Origin: an uncultured bacterium
GTDB lineage: Bacteria > Cyanobacteriota > Vampirovibrionia > Gastranaerophilales > Gastranaerophilaceae
Reading direction: 5' to 3'
Length of the DNA stretch: 47,151 nucleotides
Assembly: GCA_949293185.1 (NCBI GenBank)
Contig: CASFCQ010000005.1
Span: 1-47,151 of the forward strand
Positions 32,109-40,327 of this stretch are shown piece after piece. Position 1 is the stretch's first letter. Every line of letters starts with the position of its first letter. Position numbers and translations under genes: made by a program. The notes under the pieces were generated by a model. It worked only from the letters and a program-made list of their open reading frames with translations, was not told where the DNA came from and searched no databases.

Positions 32109-33173
32109 ATGTCCGAAACAATGCAAATAGGTATTCCGAGAGCCATGTCATATTATAATTACTTCCCATTTTGGTATGGATTTTTTGAAAATCTCGGTAT
32201 AAAAGTAGTTATTTCCGATAAAACAACAAAACAAACCATGTCTGACGGTTCGGCACTTGTTGTATCAGAAACTTGCCTGCCTATAAAAGTATATGTAGGA
32301 CACATTCTTAACCTTTTGGATAAAGGAATTGATAAAATTTTTATTCCGTCTATCCAATCTATTGACCACAAAATATACAACTGTTCAAAAATCAGAGGCT
32401 TGCCGGATTTAATCAAAAATGTTGTTAAAAGAAAATTCACTATTATCGACGCAACATTAGACAAATCTGAAAAGAACAGAGGGCTATATTCATTTTTAAA
32501 GGAAGCTGTTGCACCATTTGGTATAACAGATGAAAAAAGAATCAAAGCAGCATCAAAAGAAGGCTGGAAAGTATTAAACAACTTTAAAATCATGCTCAAC
32601 TCCGGTATCCCTTTTGAAAAAGCGCTTAATTATGCAAAAAAAGGACAGGTTGTAATTGTCAACAACTCTAAAACATATCCGATTAGTGTAGCTGTACTTG
32701 CACACAGCTATAATTTGTTTGACGATCGCATTTCCATGAAAATTTTTGACAAACTCGAAAAACTGGATGTCAAACCGTATACAGCAGAACAACTTTCAAT
32801 TGAACAGTTAAAAGAAGGTATTTCTGCGATGGATTCAAAACTATATTGGGCAAATGAATATGAAATGACAGGTGCAGCCGGTCATTATTTACAAGATAAC
32901 AATATAGACGGTCTTATTACTATAAATGCATTCGGATGCGGACCTGATTCCATAATGGTTGAAAGAATTTCCCGAGCAGCCAGAAAATTTAACAAACCTA
33001 TTTTAAACCTGTCAGTTGACGAACAAACAGGTGAAGCAGGATTCATCACAAGAATAGAAGCTTTCACTGATATGCTCTTCCGTAAAAAAAGAGCAAGTAT
33101 CGTTAATAAAATACATATTAACGATATTGTAAAAGAAACAGCTGACAAGGAAGTAAAATTTTCTAAAAAATAA
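32109..33173 (+). CDS. 2-hydroxyacyl-CoA dehydratase-related protein (DUF2229/activase-associated type)
   Basis: A 354-residue protein of the HgdA/HgdB-DUF2229 type. IGIPRAMSYYNYFPFW (about 7-22) is the typical start of this group. The Cys-containing landmarks SETCLPIKVYVGH (about 54-66), IYNCSKIRGLPD (about 96-107) and INAFGCGPDSI (about 276-286) are consistent with [4Fe-4S] cluster ligation. An AKK-like linker and the C-terminal NLSVDEQTGEAGFITRIEAF follow. Related proteins activate or form part of radical dehydratases; here there is no partner alpha subunit or ASKHA activase, so it may work alone or with genes elsewhere. It is first in a run with two WYL regulators. SD GAAGGAAAAT. Confidence 0.75.
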   Translation: MSETMQIGIPRAMSYYNYFPFWYGFFENLGIKVVISDKTTKQTMSDGSALVVSETCLPIKVYVGHILNLLDKGIDKIFIPSIQSIDHKIYNCSKIRGLPDLIKNVVKRKFTIIDATLDKSEKNRGLYSFLKEAVAPFGITDEKRIKAASKEGWKVLNNFKIMLNSGIPFEKALNYAKKGQVVIVNNSKTYPISVAVLAHSYNLFDDRISMKIFDKLEKLDVKPYTAEQLSIEQLKEGISAMDSKLYWANEYEMTGAAGHYLQDNNIDGLITINAFGCGPDSIMVERISRAARKFNKPILNLSVDEQTGEAGFITRIEAFTDMLFRKKRASIVNKIHINDIVKETADKEVKFSKK

Positions 33174-33186
33174 AGAATACCTCAAA

Positions 33187-34149
33187 ATGAATTTTTTGTA
33201 CAACAAAGAGCTCAATGAGAACCACAATATAACCAAAACAGGTTATAGAGCATTGTTTTTACTTATGCAGCTTATAAAGCAGCCTCTTTCCAGAGATGAG
33301 CTGATAGAGCTGGTTGAAGAAAATCCTATTTTAAATAAAGATTTTTCAAAAGACACAATAACAAATACAATAAATACACTTCGTAAATCCGGATGTATAA
33401 TCAGCAGACCATCTCAAAAAACTCAACATAAATATGTCATAAAAACTCATCCTTTCGGCATTTACTTACAATCACAACATATAAAAGCCCTGCAAACTTT
33501 TAGAGAAAGTCTTGTTGCCGGCGGAAATTGGCGTCTTGTTTTTTTATTAAATAATTTATATACCAAAATAGCCGGACGTGCACAAGATTCCACAGATGCG
33601 GAAATCCTGCAGAACCATCATCCTTTTAAAGATATCGATATAGATATAATCAACAATTTGATTTTATTCATAAAAACCGGTAAAAAAGCACGTTTTATTT
33701 ACAATTCATCACGTAACGGAATAGAAGAACTGGAATTTTCGCCTGAATATATTACATTTGAAAATCAAAAGTTATATGTATGGGGACACAATTTAAAGTA
33801 CGATAACTTCGGATACTTAAGAATAGATAAAATCAAAGCAATTACAACCCTGATATATAACGCCCCTAACGCTGCCGATGACAAATTAAAAAAACAAATT
33901 GTCAAAGTTGAATACTTGCTCAAAGGTAACAGTGCTCAGATATTTACTTGTAATGAATATGAAAAAATCATTGAAAAACAAGAAAACACACTCAAAATCG
34001 AAGCAAGTGTCAGCAATAAATTCAACTTTTATCAAAGAATTTTATCATTTGGAACTGATTGCAAAATACTCACACCGGAATCCGCCCAAAAAGAACTTTT
34101 AAACATTTTAATGAATATAAAAGCAGGATATAAAAATGCAAGACAATAA
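33187..34149 (+). CDS. WYL-type transcriptional regulator, paralogue A
   Basis: A 320-residue protein. The N-terminal 80 residues form a winged helix (TGYRALFLLMQLIKQPLSRDEL then TITNTINTLRKSG). The middle (about 155-235) fits a WYL-type ligand domain: GKKARFIYNSSRNG, then LEFSPEYITFENQKLYVWGHN, and YLRIDKI. The exact W-Y-L triad reads LYVWG, so it is divergent. Such proteins bind nucleic acid ligands or metabolites and regulate transcription. It ends with a 14-nt overlap with paralogue B. Confidence 0.7.
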   Translation: MNFLYNKELNENHNITKTGYRALFLLMQLIKQPLSRDELIELVEENPILNKDFSKDTITNTINTLRKSGCIISRPSQKTQHKYVIKTHPFGIYLQSQHIKALQTFRESLVAGGNWRLVFLLNNLYTKIAGRAQDSTDAEILQNHHPFKDIDIDIINNLILFIKTGKKARFIYNSSRNGIEELEFSPEYITFENQKLYVWGHNLKYDNFGYLRIDKIKAITTLIYNAPNAADDKLKKQIVKVEYLLKGNSAQIFTCNEYEKIIEKQENTLKIEASVSNKFNFYQRILSFGTDCKILTPESAQKELLNILMNIKAGYKNARQ

Positions 34150-35041
34150 AATAAATAATGCAGGATACAGACTTCTTGAATTATTAAAAGAGCTGATTAA
34201 AAGACCGTTAAGTATGGATGAATTATTAACGATTGCAGAAGATACGTCTGACAACAGCTACCGCAAAGAGTTAATAAACAAATATCTAAATACTTTAAAG
34301 CTTTTAAATATACCTGTAATTAAACAAAAAGACAAATATTATATTCAAAGAGGTGTTGATAATATTGATTTTAATGAAAACGATTTATCTCTGTTAAAGT
34401 TAATAGAAAATTCCATTACGCAAATTCAAAGCCCGGAGCTAAAACAAAACCTAACCGAAGCTTTACAGATTATCGAAAAAAATTTTTCAACAAACACTGA
34501 TAAACTAATTCAAACAAAAGGCATAAAACCTTTCATACCAAACTTTGAACTTGCTTTATACGATGAAAATATCAAAAAATTTGAAAAATTTTGTAAAGAC
34601 AAGCTAAAATTAAGCGTAAAATATAAAAATGAAACCACCGGTCAGATAGAGCAGTATAACCTTGCTCCGGTGAAAATCGTTTACAAAAACAACTGTGCGG
34701 CACTAATAGGGTATTACTACGGTACAAATTCTTATAAAGAGCTGTTGTTAAAAAATATTGTCGAAGCAAAACAAACACCACAGGTATCCACAATCAACCT
34801 GTCAGGCTCTGTAACCTTTAAACTCAAAGACAGACTTGCATTCTCCTACAAATTAAAAGAAGGTGAAACAATAATTGAACAGGGCATGGACTACATAATA
34901 GTATCTAACAACCTTGAAGATAAAGATTTAATTCTCAATCGTCTAATCAGATACTACAACAATTGCGAAATTTTATATCCTAAAGCTATGAAAGAAAAAA
35001 TGCTCAATCTTATAGAAGATATGGAGAGCATATATGCCTAA
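34136..35041 (+). CDS. WYL-type transcriptional regulator, paralogue B
   Basis: A 301-residue paralogue of the preceding protein. It shares the winged-helix start NAGYRLLELLKELIKRPLSMDEL. The body is more divergent: LKLSVKYKNETTGQ, LAPVKIVYKNNCAALIGYYYG and a following LLKNIVEA strand parallel the WYL core. The two overlapping paralogues recall the PafB/PafC pair, in which two WYL proteins form a heterodimer responding to DNA damage; that is an analogy, not a claim of orthology. The last 8 nt overlap yraN. Confidence 0.65.
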   Translation: MQDNKINNAGYRLLELLKELIKRPLSMDELLTIAEDTSDNSYRKELINKYLNTLKLLNIPVIKQKDKYYIQRGVDNIDFNENDLSLLKLIENSITQIQSPELKQNLTEALQIIEKNFSTNTDKLIQTKGIKPFIPNFELALYDENIKKFEKFCKDKLKLSVKYKNETTGQIEQYNLAPVKIVYKNNCAALIGYYYGTNSYKELLLKNIVEAKQTPQVSTINLSGSVTFKLKDRLAFSYKLKEGETIIEQGMDYIIVSNNLEDKDLILNRLIRYYNNCEILYPKAMKEKMLNLIEDMESIYA

Positions 35042-35402
35042 ATTTTTTAATAACAAAATAACAGGCAAATCAGGAGAAGATTTGGCATGCCAATTTTTGC
35101 AGAAACAGGGATACAAGATACTTGAACGCAACTTTAGATATTCCAGACTGTCAGAAATAGACATAATAGCCAAAGATAAAGACTATCTTGTTTTTGTGGA
35201 AGTAAAAACACGCACAAACGAAAACTGCGGTCATCCTTTTGAGGCAGTGAATTACAAAAAACTTGAGCACATTTTTAAGGCAGGACTGGCATATATGCAG
35301 ACAACGGAAGAAAACTACAAAAAATTCCGTATAGATATAATATCTGTTTTAGGAAAAAACAACCCTAAAATAGAACATTTAAAAAACATAAGTATGAATT
35401 AA
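35034..35402 (+). CDS. yraN: YraN-family (UPF0102) nuclease-fold protein
   Basis: A 122-residue protein with the Holliday-junction-resolvase-like fold of UPF0102: GKSGEDLACQFLQKQGYKILERNFR (11-35), EIDIIAKDKDYLVFVEVKTRT (about 41-61) with the catalytic-type E, D and ExK, and a C-terminal FRIDIISV. The function is not established. It is the last gene of the 32109-35402 run, overlapping the second WYL gene by 8 nt. Confidence 0.9.
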   Translation: MPKFFNNKITGKSGEDLACQFLQKQGYKILERNFRYSRLSEIDIIAKDKDYLVFVEVKTRTNENCGHPFEAVNYKKLEHIFKAGLAYMQTTEENYKKFRIDIISVLGKNNPKIEHLKNISMN

Positions 35403-35412
35403 AATCTAAAAC

Positions 35413-35652
35413 CTATTTAGAAACAGCTCTGTATTTTGCGGCAAGCTGGTTGTATTGTTCAGCCTGAGCACAGGCAATACGGCATGCCAGATCATACTTT
35501 GCATTCAATTTATCGTATTCTTCACGCGAAACAGTTGCATTGCCTGCAGTAAAATTAGGATTAGACGGATTATTTTTTTGCGCCTGTTCAGCTTTTCCAA
35601 AACTTCTCAAAGGTTGGCATGACATATGATTTGTAGCTAAGCTGACGCGCAT
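35413..35652 (-). CDS. Small hypothetical protein with NPNFTAG motif
   Basis: A 79-residue protein. The start at 35652 (MRVSLATNHMSC) is chosen because AAAGGAGATTAAA lies just before it; the ORF is open six codons further. The N-terminal third contains NPSNPNFTAGNA, the motif seen in other hypotheticals here. The rest is one amphipathic Ala/Tyr-rich helix with a YDKLNAKYDLACRIACAQAEQYNQLAAKYR-like heptad pattern. Probably an accessory or structural small protein. Function unknown. Confidence 0.55.
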   Translation of the reverse strand: MRVSLATNHMSCQPLRSFGKAEQAQKNNPSNPNFTAGNATVSREEYDKLNAKYDLACRIACAQAEQYNQLAAKYRAVSK

Positions 35653-35736
35653 TTTAATCTCCTTTCTCATTCCCGTAATACTTTCTTCGGCTCAATTATT
35701 ATACCTCTATATTTTGATTATTTCAATATGTAAAGT

Positions 35737-35764
35737 TTGTAAATTCAGGATTATTTTTTATACT
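35737..35764 (+). promoter_or_regulatory. Possible promoter for a small transcript
   Basis: TTGTAA (35737-35742) and TATACT (35759-35764) with a 16-nt spacer on the plus strand, leading toward the 17-codon ORF at 35887. It faces the convergent sigma gene. Confidence 0.3.
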
Positions 35765-35833
35765 TTAAATTACACTTTCTATCATAGCATACCGGCTATA
35801 CAAAAACCGGCAAGTTAAAGTTAAGCAAAGAAA

Positions 35834-35860
35834 AGCAAAACCCGATTTTCGGATTTTGCT
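35834..35860 (-). terminator. Sigma-factor gene terminator
   Basis: On the minus strand a 12-bp stem (35860-35849 with 35845-35834, one U-G pair, 3-nt loop) is followed by TTTTCTTT. It lies about 110 nt beyond the sigma-factor stop. Confidence 0.65.
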
Positions 35861-35883
35861 GAAATAGCGTCACTAAGGAGTTT

Positions 35884-35964
35884 AAGATGTCCAAAGAAGA
35901 CCATATAATTTCCGGTTACGGAATTATAAGTATCCTTTGAAAGTTGTTATTACCCTCACATCTT
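35884..35964. ncRNA. Candidate structured element with nested stems
   Basis: Three nested inverted repeats: AAGATGT (35884-35890) with ACATCTT (35958-35964); CAAAG (35892-35896) with CTTTG (35935-35939); and an inner 10-bp hairpin with one bulged T (35904-35914 with 35919-35928). The nesting works on either strand: as a 3' UTR element of the sigma gene or as a plus-strand RNA. No known RNA family is recognised. Confidence 0.35.
35887..35940 (+). CDS. Possible 17-codon ORF
   Basis: ATG to TGA encoding MSKEDHIISGYGIISIL, with a perfect AAGGAG SD 6 nt before the ATG and a possible promoter 120 nt upstream. It lies inside the nested stems at 35884-35964. It may be a leader peptide or small protein; the strong SD is the only solid evidence. 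Confidence 0.3.
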   Translation: MSKEDHIISGYGIISIL

Positions 35965-35970
35965 CCGGTT

Positions 35971-36960
35971 TTAGTTTAAATATTCTTTGAGGTGTGATAT
36001 TTCTTTTTTTGTTTTTAGTTTTTGCAGAGCAATATTTTCAATCTGACGTATCCTCTCTTTTGAAAAACCCATTATTTTCCCTATTTCTTCAAGAGTGTGC
36101 CTGCTGCTGCCATTAAGCCCGAAACGGTTTATAAGTATTGTTTTTTCTCGCAGGCTTAAAAAATTCAACATTGACATAACATCCTTGTATAAAAACATTG
36201 ACTGGGTAGTTGCATCAGGAGAACGGTAACTGTCATCCGCAACATAATCCTCGAGCACTAAATCTTCGGCTATAGGTGTATCAAGACTTACAGGGTCTTT
36301 AAAAATAGCATTTTTTATATTTTCAAGTTTTTTTACAGATATCCCCAGCTGTTCGCTCATCTCTTCATCATTTGGTTCACGCCCCAGCCTGTTTGTTAAA
36401 GCCGCTGCAACTTTTTTATAAAGGCGGATTTTATCCGTCATATGCACAGGGATTCTTATTGTACGCGAATGGTTGGATATGGCTCTCACAATAGACTGTT
36501 TTATCCACCATGTTGCATAAGTGCTGAATTTAAAACCTTTTTTGTAATCGAATTTTTCAGCAGCCTTAATCAACCCCATAGACCCTTCCTGCACCAAATC
36601 CATAAACAAAACACCCTGACCTATATATTTTTTAGCAATACTTACTACAAGTCTTAAATTAGCCTGTATAAGTTTTTTCTTAGCAAGCTCAGCCTCTTTT
36701 GCATACCCCTCTCTGATTTGCCTGCCGAGTTCCCTCTCGTCTTCCGCTTTTAAAAGTTTTATTCTCCCTATATCTTTAAGATAATTTTGTAAAATATCAT
36801 TTTTCTTAACAATTGTGCTAAAAGTTTCAACTGTTTCTATTTCTGTATCTTGAGCAGAATCCTGTAAATCCTGATTTGTTTCTTTTTCTAAAAGATTTTC
36901 CTCAAAATTTTGCATGTCAAAAGCTTCGGCTGCAAAGTTTTGCGTCGGATTATTCAACAT
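35971..36960 (-). CDS. RNA polymerase sigma factor of the sigma-70 (RpoD/SigA-like) group
   Basis: A 329-residue sigma factor lacking region 1.1. Region 1.2 is [21 protein letters not shown] (about 54-74). Region 2 contains [36 protein letters not shown] and [17 protein letters not shown]. Region 3 follows with [12 protein letters not shown], and region 4 ends with [32 protein letters not shown] and a Lys-rich tail. These are primary-type -10 and -35 recognition sequences, so it is either the housekeeping factor or a group 2 factor. SD GAGGAAT. Confidence 0.93.
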   Translation of the reverse strand: MLNNPTQNFAAEAFDMQNFEENLLEKETNQDLQDSAQDTEIETVETFSTIVKKNDILQNYLKDIGRIKLLKAEDERELGRQIREGYAKEAELAKKKLIQANLRLVVSIAKKYIGQGVLFMDLVQEGSMGLIKAAEKFDYKKGFKFSTYATWWIKQSIVRAISNHSRTIRIPVHMTDKIRLYKKVAAALTNRLGREPNDEEMSEQLGISVKKLENIKNAIFKDPVSLDTPIAEDLVLEDYVADDSYRSPDATTQSMFLYKDVMSMLNFLSLREKTILINRFGLNGSSRHTLEEIGKIMGFSKERIRQIENIALQKLKTKKEISHLKEYLN

Positions 36961-37118
36961 TTCCCAATTCCTCTTTTAAAAATTTATATTTAGTAAATCT
37001 CTCTTGTTAATTTCCATGACGACAGGTTAAAAAAAAAGTTTCCTCAAATGTTACAATGTATTTTCTTTTTGTTCAAAATATATTATCATTTATATACATT
37101 CAGGTTGTTGAGGTCTTG

Positions 37119-37817
37119 ATGTTTAATAAAGAAAAAATTATTGAAATCTTAAACAGTGAAGATTTATTTATAGACAATTTTTTGCTTGAAGCATTTATAA
37201 AAAATTGGAAAATTGAGCCCATTTATGAAGACGCAAACGGGGTAGAATTTTTTGATGAAATGGCTGTTGAAAAAATCCGTAACGGCATAAAACAAAAAGA
37301 GCCAAAACACGAAATAAATATAATGAATAAAGATGACATTACTCCTGTCGACATGACTATAGAAATGTCTGAAATATCCAATAAAGAAGAAAAATCATCA
37401 CCAATAGAACAAGTTCCGGAAATTGAAATTGTACAACAAGAAAATAACAATGAAAGTGAACAAAATATTCAAGACCCGCAAGAACTGCCTGTTGCTGTTT
37501 TAAATGAAGTCAACCGAGAAGTTGAAAATGAACTGAAAAACGTAACACTTGATATCTCTAACCAGACTCTTGCCGTTCTTGCAGAATCAATTGCAAGAAA
37601 AATTACAAGCGATGTTGCCGATTACATAAAACAATCAGACTTTATTGAAGATGCACTGCAGCTCGGTGAGTACAAAAAAGATAACGAAATACTTGTTAAC
37701 AAGCTGGAAGAATTATTATCAGATAACAAAATACTTGTTAAAAGAATAGAAGAGCTTGAAAAAGAGCGCAGTTCTTTTGTAAAATTATTCGGTAATATAT
37801 ACGTAAAAAACAATTAA
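37119..37817 (+). CDS. Hypothetical protein with N-terminal HTH-like part and C-terminal coiled coil
   Basis: A 232-residue protein. The N-terminal 60 residues (FNKEKIIEILNSEDLF, then IEPIYEDANGVEFFDEMAVEKIR) resemble a MerR-like winged helix, but this is a weak match. The middle is Glu/Gln-rich and disordered (about 75-140). The C terminus (about 180-228) is a clear coiled coil with LVNKLEELLSDNKILVKRIEELEKE. The start at 37119 has GAGG 6 nt before it; the upstream ATG at 37056 is not needed. The poly(A)/CCA polymerase gene follows after 4 nt, so the two are coupled. Confidence 0.5.
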   Translation: MFNKEKIIEILNSEDLFIDNFLLEAFIKNWKIEPIYEDANGVEFFDEMAVEKIRNGIKQKEPKHEINIMNKDDITPVDMTIEMSEISNKEEKSSPIEQVPEIEIVQQENNNESEQNIQDPQELPVAVLNEVNREVENELKNVTLDISNQTLAVLAESIARKITSDVADYIKQSDFIEDALQLGEYKKDNEILVNKLEELLSDNKILVKRIEELEKERSSFVKLFGNIYVKNN

Positions 37818-37821
37818 TAAT

Positions 37822-39033
37822 ATGCCTTTAAATATAGAAAAACAAATGAAAGCACAGCTTTCTGAAGATATATTGAATGTACTTAAATTGTGCTCCAAAA
37901 TAGCGGATGAACACAATTTTAAAATCTATTTAATAGGCGGAATTGTAAGAGATTTGATTTTAAAAAGGAAGTCGCTTGATATAGATATTACGGTAGAAGG
38001 CGATGCAGTAAAATTCTGCCATATTCTTGCCGAAAAAAATTGCTGCAAAATACTGCAGGTGCAAAATGAACTAAAAACCGCAAAAGCTTTATTTGATGGA
38101 GAAATTGAAATAGACTTTGCCTCAACAAGACAAGAATTTTACCCCCACAGAGGACATTTGCCGGTTGTTGTTAAAATAGGCTGTTCGCTTCAGGAAGATG
38201 TTTACAGACGTGATTTTACCATCAATTCTCTTGCTATGTCATTGAATAAAAAAGACTATGGAGATGTTATAGATTATGTCGGCGGAATAAAAGACTTAAG
38301 CAATAAAAAGATTAGAGTGTTGCATGACAACAGCTTTAACGAAGACCCGTCAAGGATTTTGCGTGCACTAAAATTTGCCGCAAGATTTAATTTTCACAGA
38401 GATGCCCGCACGAAAGCCCTGCAGGAAAAATATATAAACACCCAGATTCACAATGATATTTCCTGGACACGTATAAAATCAGAGCTTAAACAGTGCTTTT
38501 CGCTAAACAGCGCAAAAATATATGACATGTTTTTAGCGAACGATAATTATAAATTAATATACGGGCAAAAACCTGAAATAAAAGGACTCGAGATTAAAAC
38601 CCTTGTTGACAAATACAATCCCTACAATGTTTGGCTGGTATATTTGGGAACAGTATTGACTAATACCCAAATTATTGAACAATTTTGCTTTACACGCAGT
38701 GAAAAGAAAATCTTTAGCGATATTGAATACTTGCTTAACAATCATTTAAGCATGATGAACACAAATTATGATATCTATAAATTCTTTGTAAAAAAATCCA
38801 CAGAATCTATTCTTGTATATTACCTTTTGACACAACGTAAAGAAGCACTAAAATATCTTGAAAATTTATCTCTAATACGGGTTGAACTAAACGGCGATGA
38901 AATAAAAGCAATGGGGATACAAAACGGCAGAGAAATAGGTGAAATTTTAGATGAGTTATTAAAGAAGAAACTGAATGGAACAATTGTTAAAAAAGGCGAT
39001 GAGATTAAATTTGTAAAGAGTAAAATAAAATAG
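37822..39033 (+). CDS. CCA/poly(A) nucleotidyltransferase
   Basis: A 403-residue class II nucleotidyltransferase. LIGGIVRDLIL (about 37-47) and SLDIDITVEGD, with the catalytic Asp53 and Asp55, are the active site. IDFASTRQEFY, RRDFTINSLAMSL and EDPSRILRALKFAARF are further class landmarks. In bacteria these enzymes add or repair CCA ends of tRNA, or split the task into A-adding and CC-adding enzymes, or polyadenylate RNA; the motifs cannot separate these. The C-terminal half is shorter than in E. coli pcnB. Immediately upstream is the 37119 gene; tRNA-Gly follows downstream. Confidence 0.88.
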   Translation: MPLNIEKQMKAQLSEDILNVLKLCSKIADEHNFKIYLIGGIVRDLILKRKSLDIDITVEGDAVKFCHILAEKNCCKILQVQNELKTAKALFDGEIEIDFASTRQEFYPHRGHLPVVVKIGCSLQEDVYRRDFTINSLAMSLNKKDYGDVIDYVGGIKDLSNKKIRVLHDNSFNEDPSRILRALKFAARFNFHRDARTKALQEKYINTQIHNDISWTRIKSELKQCFSLNSAKIYDMFLANDNYKLIYGQKPEIKGLEIKTLVDKYNPYNVWLVYLGTVLTNTQIIEQFCFTRSEKKIFSDIEYLLNNHLSMMNTNYDIYKFFVKKSTESILVYYLLTQRKEALKYLENLSLIRVELNGDEIKAMGIQNGREIGEILDELLKKKLNGTIVKKGDEIKFVKSKIK

Positions 39034-39075
39034 TTGAAAAATAAAATTTGCCATGTATAATAATAATTACCGAAT

Positions 39076-39150
39076 GCGAGAGTAGTTCAGTGGTAGAACA
39101 CTTCCTTGCCAAGGAAGGGGTCGCGAGTTCGAGCCTCGTCTCTCGCTCCA
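39076..39150 (+). tRNA. tRNA-Gly (anticodon GCC)
   Basis: A complete cloverleaf: acceptor GCGAGAG with CTCTCGC, anticodon stem CTTCC/GGAAG with loop TTGCCAA (anticodon GCC), T-loop GTTCGAGCC and an encoded 3' CCA. Decodes GGC/GGT. A terminator follows. Confidence 0.96.
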
Positions 39151-39159
39151 TAAAAAATA

Positions 39160-39184
39160 AGCACCCGTCTGGGTGCTGTTTTTT
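39160..39184 (+). terminator. tRNA-Gly terminator
   Basis: AGCACCC with GGGTGCT, a 7-bp stem with a GTCT loop, followed by GTTTTTTT. Confidence 0.85.
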
Positions 39185-39244
39185 TATAGTTAGAGATAGA
39201 GTGAGAAGTTGCAATATGGCTAGTTGCGCGAGCGAGCAGAGGCT

Positions 39245-39290
39245 GGAGTGTTTTTGTTTACAGTGACAAAGTCTTAAACAAAAACGCTTC
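39245..39290. repeat. Long imperfect hairpin between tRNA-Gly and the EamA gene
   Basis: A 16-bp stem (39245-39260 with 39275-39290) with two G-U pairs and a 14-nt loop, core GTTTTTGTTTA/TAAACAAAAAC. The surrounding 39186-39360 has no gene and a GC-rich GCGCGAGCGAGC run at about 39225. The hairpin could be a terminator for the minus-strand EamA gene or part of an insertion scar. Confidence 0.4.
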
Positions 39291-39360
39291 CGCTACAATA
39301 AATAATGAGGCATATTTTTGGCGAAGAAGACCACGCCAATGATTACTATTATTACTACTA

Positions 39361-40254
39361 TTAAGCCTTGCTGCGTGCACGTTGATGCCGTGTTATAACC
39401 AGGAAGACACCAAACAAAATGAGTGCTACTCCGACACAAATCCTTAAGGTTAATTGTTCGTGAAAGAACAATACTCCAAAAAATATGGCTGTTAATGGTT
39501 CTAATGCGCCGAGAATTGCTGTTGTGGTAGAGCCAATAAGTTTAATTGCTATAGTTATTGTCTCAAGTGAAATAATTGTCGGGAAAAGCGCAAGTCCGAA
39601 AGTACACAACCATAAAAACGGAGTGTTTATTATTTGCAGTTGTGTACAAAATTTCAGATTATAAATATAAACAAGAAGCCCGAATAACATTACATAAAAA
39701 CTCAACTTGTCTGTTTTTATATGCTTAACCGCTTTTACATTTTTTACCCCGACAATATAAAGTGCATATAAAAGTGCGGAAAACAGCACCATAATAACCC
39801 CATGCACATTAAGAGTTGTTCCGGATTTGCCGTTGTACAAAAGTACAATACCGCTAAATGTTAATATAATCGAAAAAATAACAGTTTTAGTTAATTTTTC
39901 ATGAAAAAAGAGCGTCATTATTATTGCAACAAGCAACGGGTATATAAAAAGTATTGTACAGGCAATACCTGCTTCTATGTAATTAAATGCATCAAAAAGC
40001 GTTAACGAGGACAATGAAAAAAACAACCCGAAAATTAAAAGTAATATGCCCTCCTTAAAAGTAATTTTTAAAGAAGTTTTTTTCACAAACTTAAGCCATA
40101 AAAAATAGATTGCAACAGCAATAGCGTACCTGTAAAACAAAACAGAGTTAACGCCAATACCTCTGGCATACATCGGCAGCGCAAAAAGCGGGTTCATCCC
40201 ATAACTTGCCGCTGCTATTACTCCGTTTAGTATACCTGTTGTTTGTCTTTTCAT
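39361..40254 (-). CDS. EamA/DMT-superfamily transporter
   Basis: A 297-residue membrane protein with ten helices in two EamA halves. The first begins GVIAAASYGMNPLFALPMY and contains FSLSSLTLFDAFNYIEAGIACTIL. The second contains LYALYIVGVKNVK and the signature SLETITIAIKLIGSTTTAILGALEPLTAIFFGVLFFHE (about 229-266). Family members export or import metabolites; the substrate here is unknown. The start at 40254 (MKRQTTGILNG) is chosen from AAGGAT 8 nt before it, over the ATG at 40272. A palindrome lies upstream. Confidence 0.92.
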   Translation of the reverse strand: MKRQTTGILNGVIAAASYGMNPLFALPMYARGIGVNSVLFYRYAIAVAIYFLWLKFVKKTSLKITFKEGILLLIFGLFFSLSSLTLFDAFNYIEAGIACTILFIYPLLVAIIMTLFFHEKLTKTVIFSIILTFSGIVLLYNGKSGTTLNVHGVIMVLFSALLYALYIVGVKNVKAVKHIKTDKLSFYVMLFGLLVYIYNLKFCTQLQIINTPFLWLCTFGLALFPTIISLETITIAIKLIGSTTTAILGALEPLTAIFFGVLFFHEQLTLRICVGVALILFGVFLVITRHQRARSKA

Positions 40255-40266
40255 GGCAGTGTATCC

Positions 40267-40283
40267 TTGCATAATTTATGCAA
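40267..40283. promoter_or_regulatory. Palindrome upstream of the EamA gene
   Basis: TTGCATAA-T-TTATGCAA, 8-bp perfect arms around one base, touching the first copy of the direct repeat and 13 nt from the EamA start codon. A possible operator. Confidence 0.35.
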
Positions 40284-40304
40284 AAAAATACAAGAAAATC
40301 AATT
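40280..40304. repeat. 25-bp direct repeat, left copy
   Basis: Identical over 25 bp to 41642-41666 (starts GCAAAAAAATAC, ends AAAATCAATT). The two copies bracket the ATPase gene and its promoter, 1362 bp apart. Flanking bases differ, so the match ends sharply. Confidence 0.85.
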
Positions 40305-40327
40305 AGATTACGTAGGGATATATAATT

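Noticed and set aside
39005-39266. Short frames over tRNA-Gly on both strands
   Set aside because: They read through the tRNA and its terminator.
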